A stretch of 38,455 nt of DNA, taken from NCBI GenBank assembly GCA_902825845.1, contig CADECM010000051.1, positions 1 through 38,455 of the forward strand, in the 5' to 3' direction. Within the stretch, counting starts at the first letter, position 1; each line of letters opens with the position of its first letter. The position numbers and the translations under genes were made by a program. Of the stretch, positions 1 through 7,732 are shown in pieces. Source of the stretch: an uncultured beta proteobacterium. Lineage in GTDB: Bacteria; Pseudomonadota; Gammaproteobacteria; Burkholderiales; SG8-41. A model generated the notes under the pieces. The model made no database searches, was not told the origin of the DNA, and saw only the letters and a program-made list of their open reading frames with translations.

Positions 1-2008
1 ACGGCAGCCAGCCCATGCGCTCGGCACGCACGTTGTAGTCGATCATGCTGCCGCCGTAACGCTGCTTGTCGGCCAGCGGCGACAGCACTTCGTCGACGCC
101 CAGCTTTTCATAGCGCCACTGGTCGGTGTGGGCGTAAAAAAAACTGGTGCTGTTCTGCTGGCGCGGCGGGCGTATCCAGTCCAGCGCGAACGCCAGAGCC
201 GTCCAGCCCGTCTGCGGCCGCAGCTTCTCCTGCCCCACATAGTGCGCCCAGCCGCCGCCGCTCTTGCCGATGCAGCCGCACAGCATCAGCATGTTGATCA
301 CGCCGCGATAGTTCATATCGCTGTGATACCAGTGGTTCATCGCCGCGCCGATGATCACCATCGATCGCCCCTGCGTCTTGTCCGCATTTTCGGCAAACTG
401 GCGCGCCACGGCGATCAGTTGCTCGCGCGGCACACCGGTAATGCGCTCCTGCCACGCCGGCGTGTAGGGTGTATCGTCATCAAAGTTGGACGCGGCCAAC
501 TCGCCCGGCAGGCCGCGCGCCACGCCGTAGTTGGCGGCCTGCAGATCGAATACGGTGGCAACCAGCGCTGCGCCCTGGCCGCCCAGCGCGATCCGCTGCA
601 CCGGCACCGTGCGCACCAGCACATCGCTGTTGGGACTGTGGGTGAAGTGTTGCGTTTCGATACCGCCGAAATACGGGAAACCGACGCGCGCGGTCTCTGC
701 ACCCGCATGGCCCGCTTCGAGCAGCGACAGCCTGAGCCTTACGTCGTTGCCCTGCCGTGCGTCCTTTGCCTCAAGATTCCACTGCCCCTGATCGGCACGG
801 CCATCCGTGCCCCAGCGAAAGCCGATGGCGCCATTGGGCAGCACCACGTTGCCGTTTTCGTCGAGCGCGACCGTCTTCCAGTCGGGATTGTTGCTCTGGC
901 CGAGTTTGTCGTCGAAGTCCGAGGCCCGCACATAACGATCCGGCACCACTATTTTTTCGCCATTCGGCAACGTGTGTTCCTTCAGCATCACCAGCATCGG
1001 CAAATCGGTGTAGCGCCGCGCATAGTCGTCGAAATAGGCGCTGCGCTTGCCGAAGTAGAATTCCTTGAGAATGACGTGGCCCATTGCCATCGCCACCGCG
1101 GCGTCGGTGCCCTGCTTGGGGTGCATCCAGATGTCGGAAAGCTTGGCGACCTCGGAGTAATCAGGCGTCACCGCCACGGTCTTGGTGCCCTTGTAACGCA
1201 CCTCGGTAAAGAAGTGTGCGTCGGGCGTGCGCGTCTGCGGCACATTGGAACCCCAGGCGATGATAAAGCCGGCGTTGTACCAGTCGGCCGATTCCGGCAC
1301 GTCGGTCTGCTCGCCCCAGGTTTGCGGACTGGCCGGCGGCAGATCGCAGTACCAGTCATAGAAACTCATGCACACGCCGCCGATCAGCGACAGATAGCGC
1401 GACCCCGCCGCATAGCTGACCATCGACATCGCGGGTATCGGCGAAAATCCGATCACGCGATCCGGCCCATACTTCTTGATGGTGTAGACGTTGGCTGCCG
1501 CGACGATTTCGTTGACCTCGTCCCAGCCGGCGCGCACGAAACCGCCAAGACCACGCGCACTTTGATAGTCGCGGCGCGTGGCGTCGGATTCAACGATCGA
1601 TGCCCAGGCCGCCACCGGATCCTTGTCCAGCCGCGCCGCGCGCCAGTGCCTGAGCAGTTGCCCGCGCACCAGCGGATACTTCACGCGATTGGCGCTGTAG
1701 AGATACCAGCTGTAGCTCGCGCCGCGCGCACAACCGCGCGGTTCGTGATTGGGCATGTCCCAGCGCGTGCGCGGATAATCCGTTTGTTGCGTTTCCCAGG
1801 TGACGATGCCGCCCTTGACATAAATCTTCCAGGAGCACGAGCCGGTGCAATTTACACCGTGGGTGGAGCGCACGATCTTGTCGTGCGCCCAGCGGTTGCG
1901 GTAGGCATCCTCCCAGGTGCGGTCCTCGCCATTGGTGACACCAAAGCCACCGGCAAAGGATTCCTTCGGATTCGAAAAGTAGTTCAGCCGATCGAGAAAG
2001 TGGCTCAT
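1..2008 (-). CDS. narG: respiratory nitrate reductase alpha subunit NarG (5' part, cut by window edge)
   Basis: Catalytic molybdenum subunit of the membrane-bound quinol:nitrate reductase, which reduces nitrate to nitrite on the cytoplasmic face. The first 669 codons are present, roughly half of the usual length of about 1,240 residues; the rest lies left of the window. The N-terminal [4Fe-4S] site is visible as H50, C54, C58 and C93 (THGVNCTGSC, then EPRGCARG). The segment FYDWYCDLPPASP carries the aspartate that ligates Mo in this family. The ATG at 2008 follows AGGAG at good spacing and gives the typical start MSHFLDRLNYF. It is downstream of narK2 and narK1 on the same strand, so it is probably the third gene of a narK1-narK2-narGHJI operon. 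No in-frame stop was seen in the part I translated. Identity is close to certain. Confidence 0.97.
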   Translation of the reverse strand, partial: MSHFLDRLNYFSNPKESFAGGFGVTNGEDRTWEDAYRNRWAHDKIVRSTHGVNCTGSCSWKIYVKGGIVTWETQQTDYPRTRWDMPNHEPRGCARGASYSWYLYSANRVKYPLVRGQLLRHWRAARLDKDPVAAWASIVESDATRRDYQSARGLGGFVRAGWDEVNEIVAAANVYTIKKYGPDRVIGFSPIPAMSMVSYAAGSRYLSLIGGVCMSFYDWYCDLPPASPQTWGEQTDVPESADWYNAGFIIAWGSNVPQTRTPDAHFFTEVRYKGTKTVAVTPDYSEVAKLSDIWMHPKQGTDAAVAMAMGHVILKEFYFGKRSAYFDDYARRYTDLPMLVMLKEHTLPNGEKIVVPDRYVRASDFDDKLGQSNNPDWKTVALDENGNVVLPNGAIGFRWGTDGRADQGQWNLEAKDARQGNDVRLRLSLLEAGHAGAETARVGFPYFGGIETQHFTHSPNSDVLVRTVPVQRIALGGQGAALVATVFDLQAANYGVARGLPGELAASNFDDDTPYTPAWQERITGVPREQLIAVARQFAENADKTQGRSMVIIGAAMNHWYHSDMNYRGVINMLMLCGCIGKSGGGWAHYVGQEKLRPQTGWTALAFALDWIRPPRQQNSTSFFYAHTDQWRYEKLGVDEVLSPLADKQRYGGSMIDYNVRAERMGWLP

Positions 2009-2046
2009 GCGTCAACTCCTGAATAGTGTTGCTTTTTCTTCGCTGG

Positions 2047-2072
2047 CACGCCGCGCGGTCGAACGTGGCGTG
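2047..2072. other. stem-loop in the narK2-narG gap
   Basis: CACGCC at 2047-2052 pairs with GGCGTG at 2067-2072 around a 14-base loop, inside the 132-bp gap between narK2 and narG. There is no T-run after it on the minus strand, so it does not look like an intrinsic terminator. It could stabilise or separate the narG message from the transporter message. The short stem makes chance a real possibility. Confidence 0.3.
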
Positions 2073-2092
2073 AGACTGTCATTCAATGAGGG

Positions 2093-2133
2093 GTGATATT
2101 TCATAACTATTTGTTTTTATTCACTTTTTTAAA
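2093..2133 (+). repeat. AT-rich intergenic element, copy A
   Basis: Core CATAAC-N4-TGTTTTT followed by further T-rich sequence ending TTTTTTAAA. It matches copy F (27694-27734) at 34 of 41 positions without gaps. It lies in the narK2-narG gap, just past the narK2 stop codon and antisense to the operon. See the finding on the dispersed element. Confidence 0.7.
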
Positions 2134-2140
2134 CTCTGCA

Positions 2141-3772
2141 TTAGGGATTCCGTACATAGGCGTTGGCGCGCAGGTAGAACCACCAATTCAGAATCAGGCA
2201 CAGCGCGTAGAAAACAGCGAAGCCGTACATCGCGATCTCCGGGGTGCCGGCCTTGATCTGCGCGCCGATCACCACCGGCGCGACAAAAGCGCCGTAGGCG
2301 GCAATGGCGGAGGTCCAGCCCAAAACGGGCCCAGCCTGCGTGCGGTCGAAAATCACGCCGATGGTGCGGAAGGTGGAGCCATTACCGATGCCACTGGCAA
2401 AGAACAGCAACATGAAAAGGCCAAGAAACAGCGGGAAGTGGGTCTCGGGTGTTGCGGAGCTGTACGCCTGCATCATCACGTAGCCCACCGCGACCGAAGC
2501 CGCCACCATCACCACCGATATGATCTGGGTGACGATCGATCCGCCGACTTTGTCGGAAATCCAGCCGCCGATCGGTCGCACCGCCGCGCCGACAAACGGG
2601 CCGATCCAGGCATAGGCCAGCACGCTCGGCGCATTCGGGTTGTTCAGCGTGTGCTGCATCACCCCGTTGGCGTCAGGCACGTGGCTGACACCGAAGATCA
2701 CTTTCATCGACAGCGGCAGCGCCATCGAAAAGCCAATGAATGAACCAAAGGTCACGATGTACAGCGCAGTCATCGACCACGTGTGCTTGTTGCGAAATAT
2801 CTGAAACTGCTTCGTCACCCCCTCCTTCATCGGGCCAAAGGCCGCGAACTTCATCACCAGCAGTGCGCTGACTATATCGAGCGGAATGGCCACCCACATG
2901 CTGATCACGCCGAGACCGGTGGGCTTGGGCAGGTAAAGGTAGAGGCCCAGAATCGAGGGTATAAAAGCCAGCGTATACAGGTAGGTAATCTTGGCGAACG
3001 CGACGATGGGATTGCCGGTGTCCGGGGAGACGGTCTTCAGGTTGTTCATGCCGAACCAGCACAAGATTGACAGCGGCACCAGCGACAGCAGCCAGGCAAA
3101 GCCGGCATTCTGAATCCACGTCTGCGTGCCCGCGGCGATTTTGCCGAAGATCCAGCCGCTGTCCTTGAGCAACGTCATCGGCTCGCCGCCGACAGCGCCG
3201 AAAAGTCCGACGGTCATGACCAGCGGAATCACCACCTGCATCGTTGTCACGCCAAAATTGCCGATACCGGCATTGAGGCCGAGCGCAGTACCCTGCAGAC
3301 GCTTGGGAAAGAACGTGCTGATATTGGACATTGAGCTGGCAAAGTTGCCGCCGCCCACGCCGCACCACAGCGCCATCAACTGAAACGCCCACAGCGGCCA
3401 ATCCTTGTGCTGGAGCACGATGCCGGTGCCCAGCGCCGGGGCCAGCAGCATTGCCGTGGTAAGGAATATGGTGTTGCGACCGCCCGCGAGCCGGATCAGG
3501 AACGAGGCCGGGATGCGCATCGTCGCGCCGGAGATGCCGGCAATGGCAGTCAGCGTGAATAATTCGGCCTGGGTGAAGGGGAAACCGAGATTCAGCATCT
3601 GCACCGTGATGATGCCCCACATGCCCCACACCGCGAAGCCGCACAACAGGGCCGGCACCGAGATCATCAGATTGCGGTAGGCGATGCGCTTGCCCCGCGC
3701 TTCCCAGAATGCATCGTCTTCGACGTCCCACTGTGCAATGTCGGTACCGCTTGAACTGGAGGTGTGCTTCAT
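2141..3772 (-). CDS. narK2: NarK2-type nitrate/nitrite MFS transporter
   Basis: Inner-membrane major facilitator of the nitrate/nitrite porter (NNP) family, 543 residues. The first transmembrane helix begins after about 35 cytoplasmic residues. The family signature is clear near residues 138-180 (GVGGGNFASSMSNI, then FFPKRLQGTALGLNAGIG), and a second Gly-rich signature (ASGIGNGSTFRTIG) lies near residue 460. NarK2-type proteins are usually credited with nitrate/nitrite exchange; that role is inferred from the family. It starts 22 bp after narK1 and is followed by narG, the order seen in denitrifiers where the two transporters are separate genes rather than one fused protein. It is somewhat longer than simple 12-helix NarK proteins, mostly through inter-helix loops. 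Confidence in the family is high; the exact transport mode is not shown by sequence. Confidence 0.93.
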   Translation of the reverse strand: MKHTSSSSGTDIAQWDVEDDAFWEARGKRIAYRNLMISVPALLCGFAVWGMWGIITVQMLNLGFPFTQAELFTLTAIAGISGATMRIPASFLIRLAGGRNTIFLTTAMLLAPALGTGIVLQHKDWPLWAFQLMALWCGVGGGNFASSMSNISTFFPKRLQGTALGLNAGIGNFGVTTMQVVIPLVMTVGLFGAVGGEPMTLLKDSGWIFGKIAAGTQTWIQNAGFAWLLSLVPLSILCWFGMNNLKTVSPDTGNPIVAFAKITYLYTLAFIPSILGLYLYLPKPTGLGVISMWVAIPLDIVSALLVMKFAAFGPMKEGVTKQFQIFRNKHTWSMTALYIVTFGSFIGFSMALPLSMKVIFGVSHVPDANGVMQHTLNNPNAPSVLAYAWIGPFVGAAVRPIGGWISDKVGGSIVTQIISVVMVAASVAVGYVMMQAYSSATPETHFPLFLGLFMLLFFASGIGNGSTFRTIGVIFDRTQAGPVLGWTSAIAAYGAFVAPVVIGAQIKAGTPEIAMYGFAVFYALCLILNWWFYLRANAYVRNP

Positions 3773-3794
3773 GATTTTTCCTGTTTGCCGGGGA

Positions 3795-5060
3795 TCAGGT
3801 GTAGTGCGCGGGTTCGGGATGCTTTTTGCCTTCCGCCAGCCCCATCGGCCGCACCTCGCTGAAATACATCCACATCAGCGACACCCAGACGATGCCGAAC
3901 ATCAGCATGAAGGCCGAAGAGCGCACGCCGGTGAGGTCCACCAAAGCACCGAACATGATCGGCAGGATGAACCCACCCATGCCGCCCGCCAGACCCACGA
4001 CCCCGGATATCACGCCAATATTGTGGGGATAATCGTCGGAGATGTACTTGAACACCGACGCTTTACCGATGGCAAACGCGATGCCCATGGTGAACATGAT
4101 GATGGTGAACAGTGCCGGGCCGAGGCCGATGTGAAACGACTTGGGGCCGCTCACCGTCTGGATGGTAAATTGCGTTTGCGGATAGGACAGGAAAAACAGG
4201 CACACCAGCGCAATCCACAGCACCCACCACGTTACGGTGTGCGCCCCGTACTTGTCGGAAAACCAGCCGCCCACCGCCCGCAACACGCCGCCCGGGACGC
4301 TGAACGCCGCGGCCAGCAGCGCCGCCAGCCGTATGTCGAAACCGTACTCCGAAATGTAGTACTTGGTCATCCACAGCGACAGCGCGACATAGCCGCCGAA
4401 GACGATGGAGTAGTACTGGCTGTAGCGCCAAACCTTCGGGTCTTTGAGCGCCTGCAACTGCTCGCGCATGGTGACTTCGGCCTGCCCCGACGTATGCTTG
4501 GTGTCGGTAAAGGTAAACATCCAGAACAGCACGGTGGTGACCAGCATCAACACCGCGTACACCCTGGGCACCATGGCCCAGCCATAGGCGACGACAATAC
4601 TGGGCGCGACCAGTTTGGTGATCGCCGCGCCGGTGTTGCCCGCGCCGAAAATCCCCATTGCCAGGCCCTGGCGTTCCCGCGGAAACCAGCGCGCGCAATA
4701 GGCGATGCCGACGGTAAACGATGCGCCTGACACACCGACAAACAGACCGGTCACCAGGTAATGCCAGTATGCGGTGCCGGCGGAGATCAGCCAGATCGGC
4801 ACGATGGTGGACAGCATCAGGAGGAAAAACACGATGCGCCCGCCGTACTTGTCGGTCCACATGCCGATGGGCAGGCGCAACAACGAGCCTGTCAGCACCG
4901 GCAGCGCCACCAGCACCCCAAACTGCGTTTCGTTCAGATCGAGCGTCTTCTTGATGGGGATGCCGATCACCGCGAACATCATCCACACCATGAAACAGAC
5001 CGTGAATGCGACGGTACTTGCGGTCAACACCGACCATTGCTTGTAATTCTCTGACGCCAT
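3795..5060 (-). CDS. narK1: NarK1-type nitrate MFS transporter
   Basis: Inner-membrane nitrate/nitrite porter of the major facilitator superfamily, 421 residues, with about 12 predicted helices. The signature GVSGASFTVGIAYCARWFP plus RQGLAMGIFGAGNTG (about residues 109-150) and the second motif GIAFAIGKASVFKYI (about 326-340) are typical of the NarK1 branch, generally described as proton-linked nitrate uptake. It is the first gene of the leftward nar operon. The ATG at 5060 follows GGGAGC. A perfect FNR box lies 60-73 bp upstream with a -10-like hexamer at the expected distance, so expression is probably switched on when oxygen falls. With NarK2 the cell would have both an import system and an exchanger ahead of the reductase. 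Confidence 0.94.
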   Translation of the reverse strand: MASENYKQWSVLTASTVAFTVCFMVWMMFAVIGIPIKKTLDLNETQFGVLVALPVLTGSLLRLPIGMWTDKYGGRIVFFLLMLSTIVPIWLISAGTAYWHYLVTGLFVGVSGASFTVGIAYCARWFPRERQGLAMGIFGAGNTGAAITKLVAPSIVVAYGWAMVPRVYAVLMLVTTVLFWMFTFTDTKHTSGQAEVTMREQLQALKDPKVWRYSQYYSIVFGGYVALSLWMTKYYISEYGFDIRLAALLAAAFSVPGGVLRAVGGWFSDKYGAHTVTWWVLWIALVCLFFLSYPQTQFTIQTVSGPKSFHIGLGPALFTIIMFTMGIAFAIGKASVFKYISDDYPHNIGVISGVVGLAGGMGGFILPIMFGALVDLTGVRSSAFMLMFGIVWVSLMWMYFSEVRPMGLAEGKKHPEPAHYT

Positions 5061-5092
5061 CGATTGCTCCCTGTAGCTGCGTTACGAGGTTC

Positions 5093-5133
5093 ATTCTAGG
5101 GAGCCCATGCCACCGCGATTTGATCCAGATCAA
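5093..5133 (-). promoter_or_regulatory. FNR-type promoter of the nar operon
   Basis: TTGAT-CCAG-ATCAA at 5120-5133 matches the FNR/Anr/Dnr consensus TTGAT-N4-ATCAA exactly. On the minus strand TAGAAT (5098-5093) is a good -10 hexamer. If the box is centred at -41.5, transcription would start near 5085, 25 bases before the narK1 ATG. This is class II FNR-activated geometry. The box is also 114 bp upstream of the nsrR start on the other strand, so it could act on both. Confidence 0.85.
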
Positions 5134-5136
5134 TCA

Positions 5137-5159
5137 AAGATGTACTTCCAATCCATGTT
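5137..5159. promoter_or_regulatory. candidate NsrR operator
   Basis: The 11-1-11 sequence AAGATGTACTT / C / CAATCCATGTT agrees with the NsrR consensus AAGATGYATTT-N-AAATRCATCTT at 18 of 22 arm positions. It sits 3 bp from the FNR box in the narK1/nsrR divergent gap, which fits nitric-oxide-responsive control or autoregulation. It ends just before the TTG at 5160, arguing against that upstream start for nsrR. The match is imperfect and was found by eye. Confidence 0.4.
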
Positions 5160-5246
5160 TTGGCGAGAAAGACATACACTGCCATTTACGCGGCGCCACG
5201 GCTGGCAAACACCGAATCGCCAATGTCGAATGGCGCGCAAACCATC

Positions 5247-5699
5247 ATGCGACTGACAAACTTTACCGATTACACGCTGCGCGTACTGATATATCTCGGT
5301 GTGCACCGGGACGATCAGCGCCTGCGCACGATCAGCGATATCGCCGGTGCCTATGGCATATCGGAAAACCACCTGACGAAAATCGTGCATCACCTCGCAC
5401 GGCAGGGCTACATTGAAACGGTACGCGGCAAGGGCGGCGGATTGAAGCTGGCGCGCGCGCCTGAACGGATCAACGTCGGAGACGTGGTGCGCGCCGCGGA
5501 AACCGATCTTGCCATCGTGGAATGCCACGCGGAAGGCAACATGAACTGTCCCATTGCGGCGGCCTGCGCGTTGCGCACGGTGCTGGGACGCGCGTTGGCG
5601 GCCTTCTTTGCGGTACTGGATGCGCAAACGCTGGCGGACCTGATTCAACCGCGGTCGCAGTTGGCAAAATTGCTGGGCGACGCCACCCGTCGCCGCTGA
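5247..5699 (+). CDS. nsrR: Rrf2-family nitric-oxide-sensing repressor NsrR
   Basis: Iron-sulfur transcription regulator that in its family represses nitric-oxide detoxification genes until NO damages its cluster. The predicted 150 residues match the normal NsrR length. The start MRLTNFTDYTLRVLIYL is the classic NsrR N-terminus. A winged helix follows (ISDIAGAYGISENHLTKIVHHL, then GYIETVRGKGGGLKLA). The cluster ligands are C93, C101 and C107 (CHAEGNMNCPIAAAC, spacing 7 and 5). In-frame starts further upstream (5160 TTG, 5223 ATG) are possible but would add an unconserved tail; no strong Shine-Dalgarno decides the matter. It diverges from the nar operon and converges with hemN, leaving only 10 bp between stops. 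Regulation of nearby genes is inferred; NO-detoxification genes such as hmp or norB are not in the window. Confidence 0.9.
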   Translation: MRLTNFTDYTLRVLIYLGVHRDDQRLRTISDIAGAYGISENHLTKIVHHLARQGYIETVRGKGGGLKLARAPERINVGDVVRAAETDLAIVECHAEGNMNCPIAAACALRTVLGRALAAFFAVLDAQTLADLIQPRSQLAKLLGDATRRR

Positions 5700-5709
5700 C
5701 ATCCGTCCG

Positions 5710-7101
5710 TCAGATCACGCGCGAGTAACGCTGTTGCGCCTGTCCGCGCTGCAAGTACTTGTCGAACACCATGCACACGTTGCGAACCAGCATGCGGCCG
5801 GCGGGCGTCACTTCAATCTGCTCATCATCCAGACGCACCAGAGCGCATTGCGCGAGCGCCTGCAACGCCTGCAGCTCTTTTTCAAAATATTGATTAAAAT
5901 CAATAAGATACGATGATTCTATCGCAGGCTTGAACAGCGTGAACTGGCACATCAGCGCGTGAATCACGGCGCGGCGCACGAGATCGTCGGCATCCAGTTC
6001 CAGACCGCGCATCACCGGCAGCACGCCCTGGTCAATGCTTGCGTAATAGCGGTCAAGATCGCGATAGTTCTGGCTGTATGCAGGTCCGATCTGTCCAATG
6101 GACGACACCCCCAATGCCAGCAGGTCGCATTCCGCATGGGTGGAATAACCCTGGAAATTGCGCGTCAGTCGTCCCTGCTGCTGCGCCACGGCAAGCGCGT
6201 CCCCGGGCAGCGCAAAGTGATCCATGCCGATATAAACATAGCCCGCTTCGGCAAGCCGCTGCACCGCAAGCCCCAGCAATTTAAGCTTGGTGTCCGGCGC
6301 CGGCAGTTCGCTCGTGACGATGCGTTGCTGGGGCATGAATCGTTCCGGCATATGCGCATAGTTGTAAATCGCGATGCGATCCGGCCGCGCCGCTATCACG
6401 CGCGCCAGCGTGCGGTTGAATGAAACCAGCGTCTGCCGCGGCAAACCATAGATGAGATCGACATTGACCGAGGCGAACCCTTCGCGCCGCGCGGCATCGA
6501 TCACGTCCAGCGTCTGCGCTTCGCTCTGAATGCGATTGACCGCCTTTTGCACGTCCGCATCGAAATCCTGCACGCCCAGGCTCATGCGATTGAACCCCAT
6601 CGCGCGCAGCGCCGCGACGCCGCCGGCATCCACCGTTCGCGGATCGATTTCAATGGAATATTCGCCGTCCACGGCAAAATCAAAGCGTGCGCGCAACTGC
6701 CCGAACAAGGCGGCGAGTTGCGCGCTGTCGAAAAACGTCGGTGTGCCCCCGCCCCAGTGCATCTGCGTGACGCGCCGGTCGCGCCCGAACAGCGGACTTT
6801 GCAGTTCGATTTCGCGCGCAAGGTAGTCCAGATAGCGCTCGCCTTTGCCGCGGTCGCGCGTGGCGATCTTGTTGCAGGCGCAGTAAAAGCACAGCGTGCT
6901 GCAAAACGGCAGATGCACATAGATGGACAGCGCACGGCGCAACCCGCCGGCATTGCGCCGCGCTACCGACGCCCGGTAGTTGTCTTCGCCGAAGGTGTCG
7001 ACGAACCGGTCTGCCGTCGGATAGGAGGTGTAACGCGGGCCATTGCCATCAAGCCTGCGAATCAGATCGAGATCAAGTTCAAAGGGCAGCGGTTGGGACA
7101 T
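5710..7101 (-). CDS. hemN: oxygen-independent coproporphyrinogen III dehydrogenase HemN
   Basis: Radical-SAM enzyme that decarboxylates coproporphyrinogen III to protoporphyrinogen IX without oxygen, needed for anaerobic haem synthesis; cytoplasmic. The 463 residues are close to the usual length of about 455. The radical-SAM cluster motif CSTLCFYC gives C67, C71 and C74, with C76 next to it as in true HemN, followed by the Gly-rich SAM motif GGGTPTF. The N-terminal RYTSYPTADRF segment and the C-terminal HemN domain are present, which separates it from HemW-like paralogues. The ATG at 7101 gives MSQPLPFELD; an upstream in-frame start at 7161 would overlap the FNR box and is unlikely. An FNR-type box is centred 60 bp upstream, so it is probably induced with the nitrate respiration genes. 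Confidence 0.96.
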   Translation of the reverse strand: MSQPLPFELDLDLIRRLDGNGPRYTSYPTADRFVDTFGEDNYRASVARRNAGGLRRALSIYVHLPFCSTLCFYCACNKIATRDRGKGERYLDYLAREIELQSPLFGRDRRVTQMHWGGGTPTFFDSAQLAALFGQLRARFDFAVDGEYSIEIDPRTVDAGGVAALRAMGFNRMSLGVQDFDADVQKAVNRIQSEAQTLDVIDAARREGFASVNVDLIYGLPRQTLVSFNRTLARVIAARPDRIAIYNYAHMPERFMPQQRIVTSELPAPDTKLKLLGLAVQRLAEAGYVYIGMDHFALPGDALAVAQQQGRLTRNFQGYSTHAECDLLALGVSSIGQIGPAYSQNYRDLDRYYASIDQGVLPVMRGLELDADDLVRRAVIHALMCQFTLFKPAIESSYLIDFNQYFEKELQALQALAQCALVRLDDEQIEVTPAGRMLVRNVCMVFDKYLQRGQAQQRYSRVI

Positions 7102-7154
7102 GGCGCGCACGGGGTTTTGATGGCGTGAGTTTCCCACGGCACGCCGCTGCGGCA

Positions 7155-7168
7155 TTGACACAGATCAA
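7155..7168. promoter_or_regulatory. FNR-type box between hemN and the PII-like gene
   Basis: TTGAC-ACAG-ATCAA differs from the FNR consensus at one position. It is centred about 60 bp from the hemN start (minus strand) and about 63 bp from the start at 7225 (plus strand), a near-symmetric position in a divergent gap. It could serve either promoter or both. Neither -10 region is strong. Confidence 0.7.
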
Positions 7169-7224
7169 AGGCTGCCCCCGCGCGCAATGCTACCTTTCTC
7201 GCAAATGCGCCGGGGGGAAGCACC

Positions 7225-7524
7225 ATGAAAATGGCTTTTGTCGTCTACTACGAGCATGCCGATGCCCGTGTTACGGAAATGCTCAAATCCTTGAATATCG
7301 ACTACTACACACGCTGGGACAATGTGAAGGGCAAGGGCCATAGCACGGAACCGCACATCGGCACGGGGGGATTCGGACGCCTCAATTCAGCGCTCATGAT
7401 CGCCTTCGAGGACGAGGCGCCGCTTGCCGCCCTCACCCAGGCCATCGTCGCGTCCAATGAACAGGTTCGCCGCAGCGACGAGCGCATACGCCTGTTTCAG
7501 TTGCCGCTGGAGCGGATTGTCTAG
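7225..7524 (+). CDS. small PII/CutA-like protein (PG0541-like)
   Basis: A 99-residue protein that looks like a ferredoxin-fold PII/CutA relative. It has an N-terminal beta strand (MKMAFVVYYEH), a helix, the segment YYTRWDNVKGKG, then HIGTGGFGRLNSALMIAFED and a C-terminal helix and strand. The pattern resembles the small PG0541-type proteins often found beside efflux transporters; that recollection could not be checked here. The uridylylation-loop tyrosine motif of classical GlnB is absent. The ATG follows a purine-rich GGGGGGAAG. It diverges from hemN around an FNR-type box, so the context suggests a role under low oxygen. Function is unknown; the coding call is firm because of start, spacing and protein-like composition. 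Confidence 0.75.
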   Translation: MKMAFVVYYEHADARVTEMLKSLNIDYYTRWDNVKGKGHSTEPHIGTGGFGRLNSALMIAFEDEAPLAALTQAIVASNEQVRRSDERIRLFQLPLERIV

Positions 7525-7732
7525 GCGGCCAGTGCGCGACGCATCGCCGCGGCCCATCGCCGAGACACTGCGCCCGCGGCGGCAGATTCAGGCACGAATG
7601 CGCGGCCGTTGTCCAGCACGGGGTTTCACGTAAGTAGCATGCGGCGCGTGCACGCGCAGGCCCGAGCTTCTATGCCGGCACAATTCGCTGTAACATGCCG
7701 CGCGTCATTCACTTACTGCGCGAGCCCCTGCC

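Noticed and set aside
128..2026. Long plus-strand open frame of 632 codons opposite narG
   Set aside because: Its product is rich in His/Arg with no recognisable motif, and the opposite strand encodes unmistakable NarG. It is the antisense frame of a GC-rich gene.
3684..4730. 348-codon plus-strand open frame across narK2 and narK1
   Set aside because: It spans two well-supported transporter genes on the other strand and has the His/Gln/Arg-rich composition of an antisense frame.
5883..5906. Possible eighth copy of the AT-rich element inside hemN
   Set aside because: Read on the minus strand it resembles TATCTTATTGATTTTAATC, but TAAC is not present and the bases encode the conserved HemN segment LIDFNQYF, so the likeness is forced by coding.
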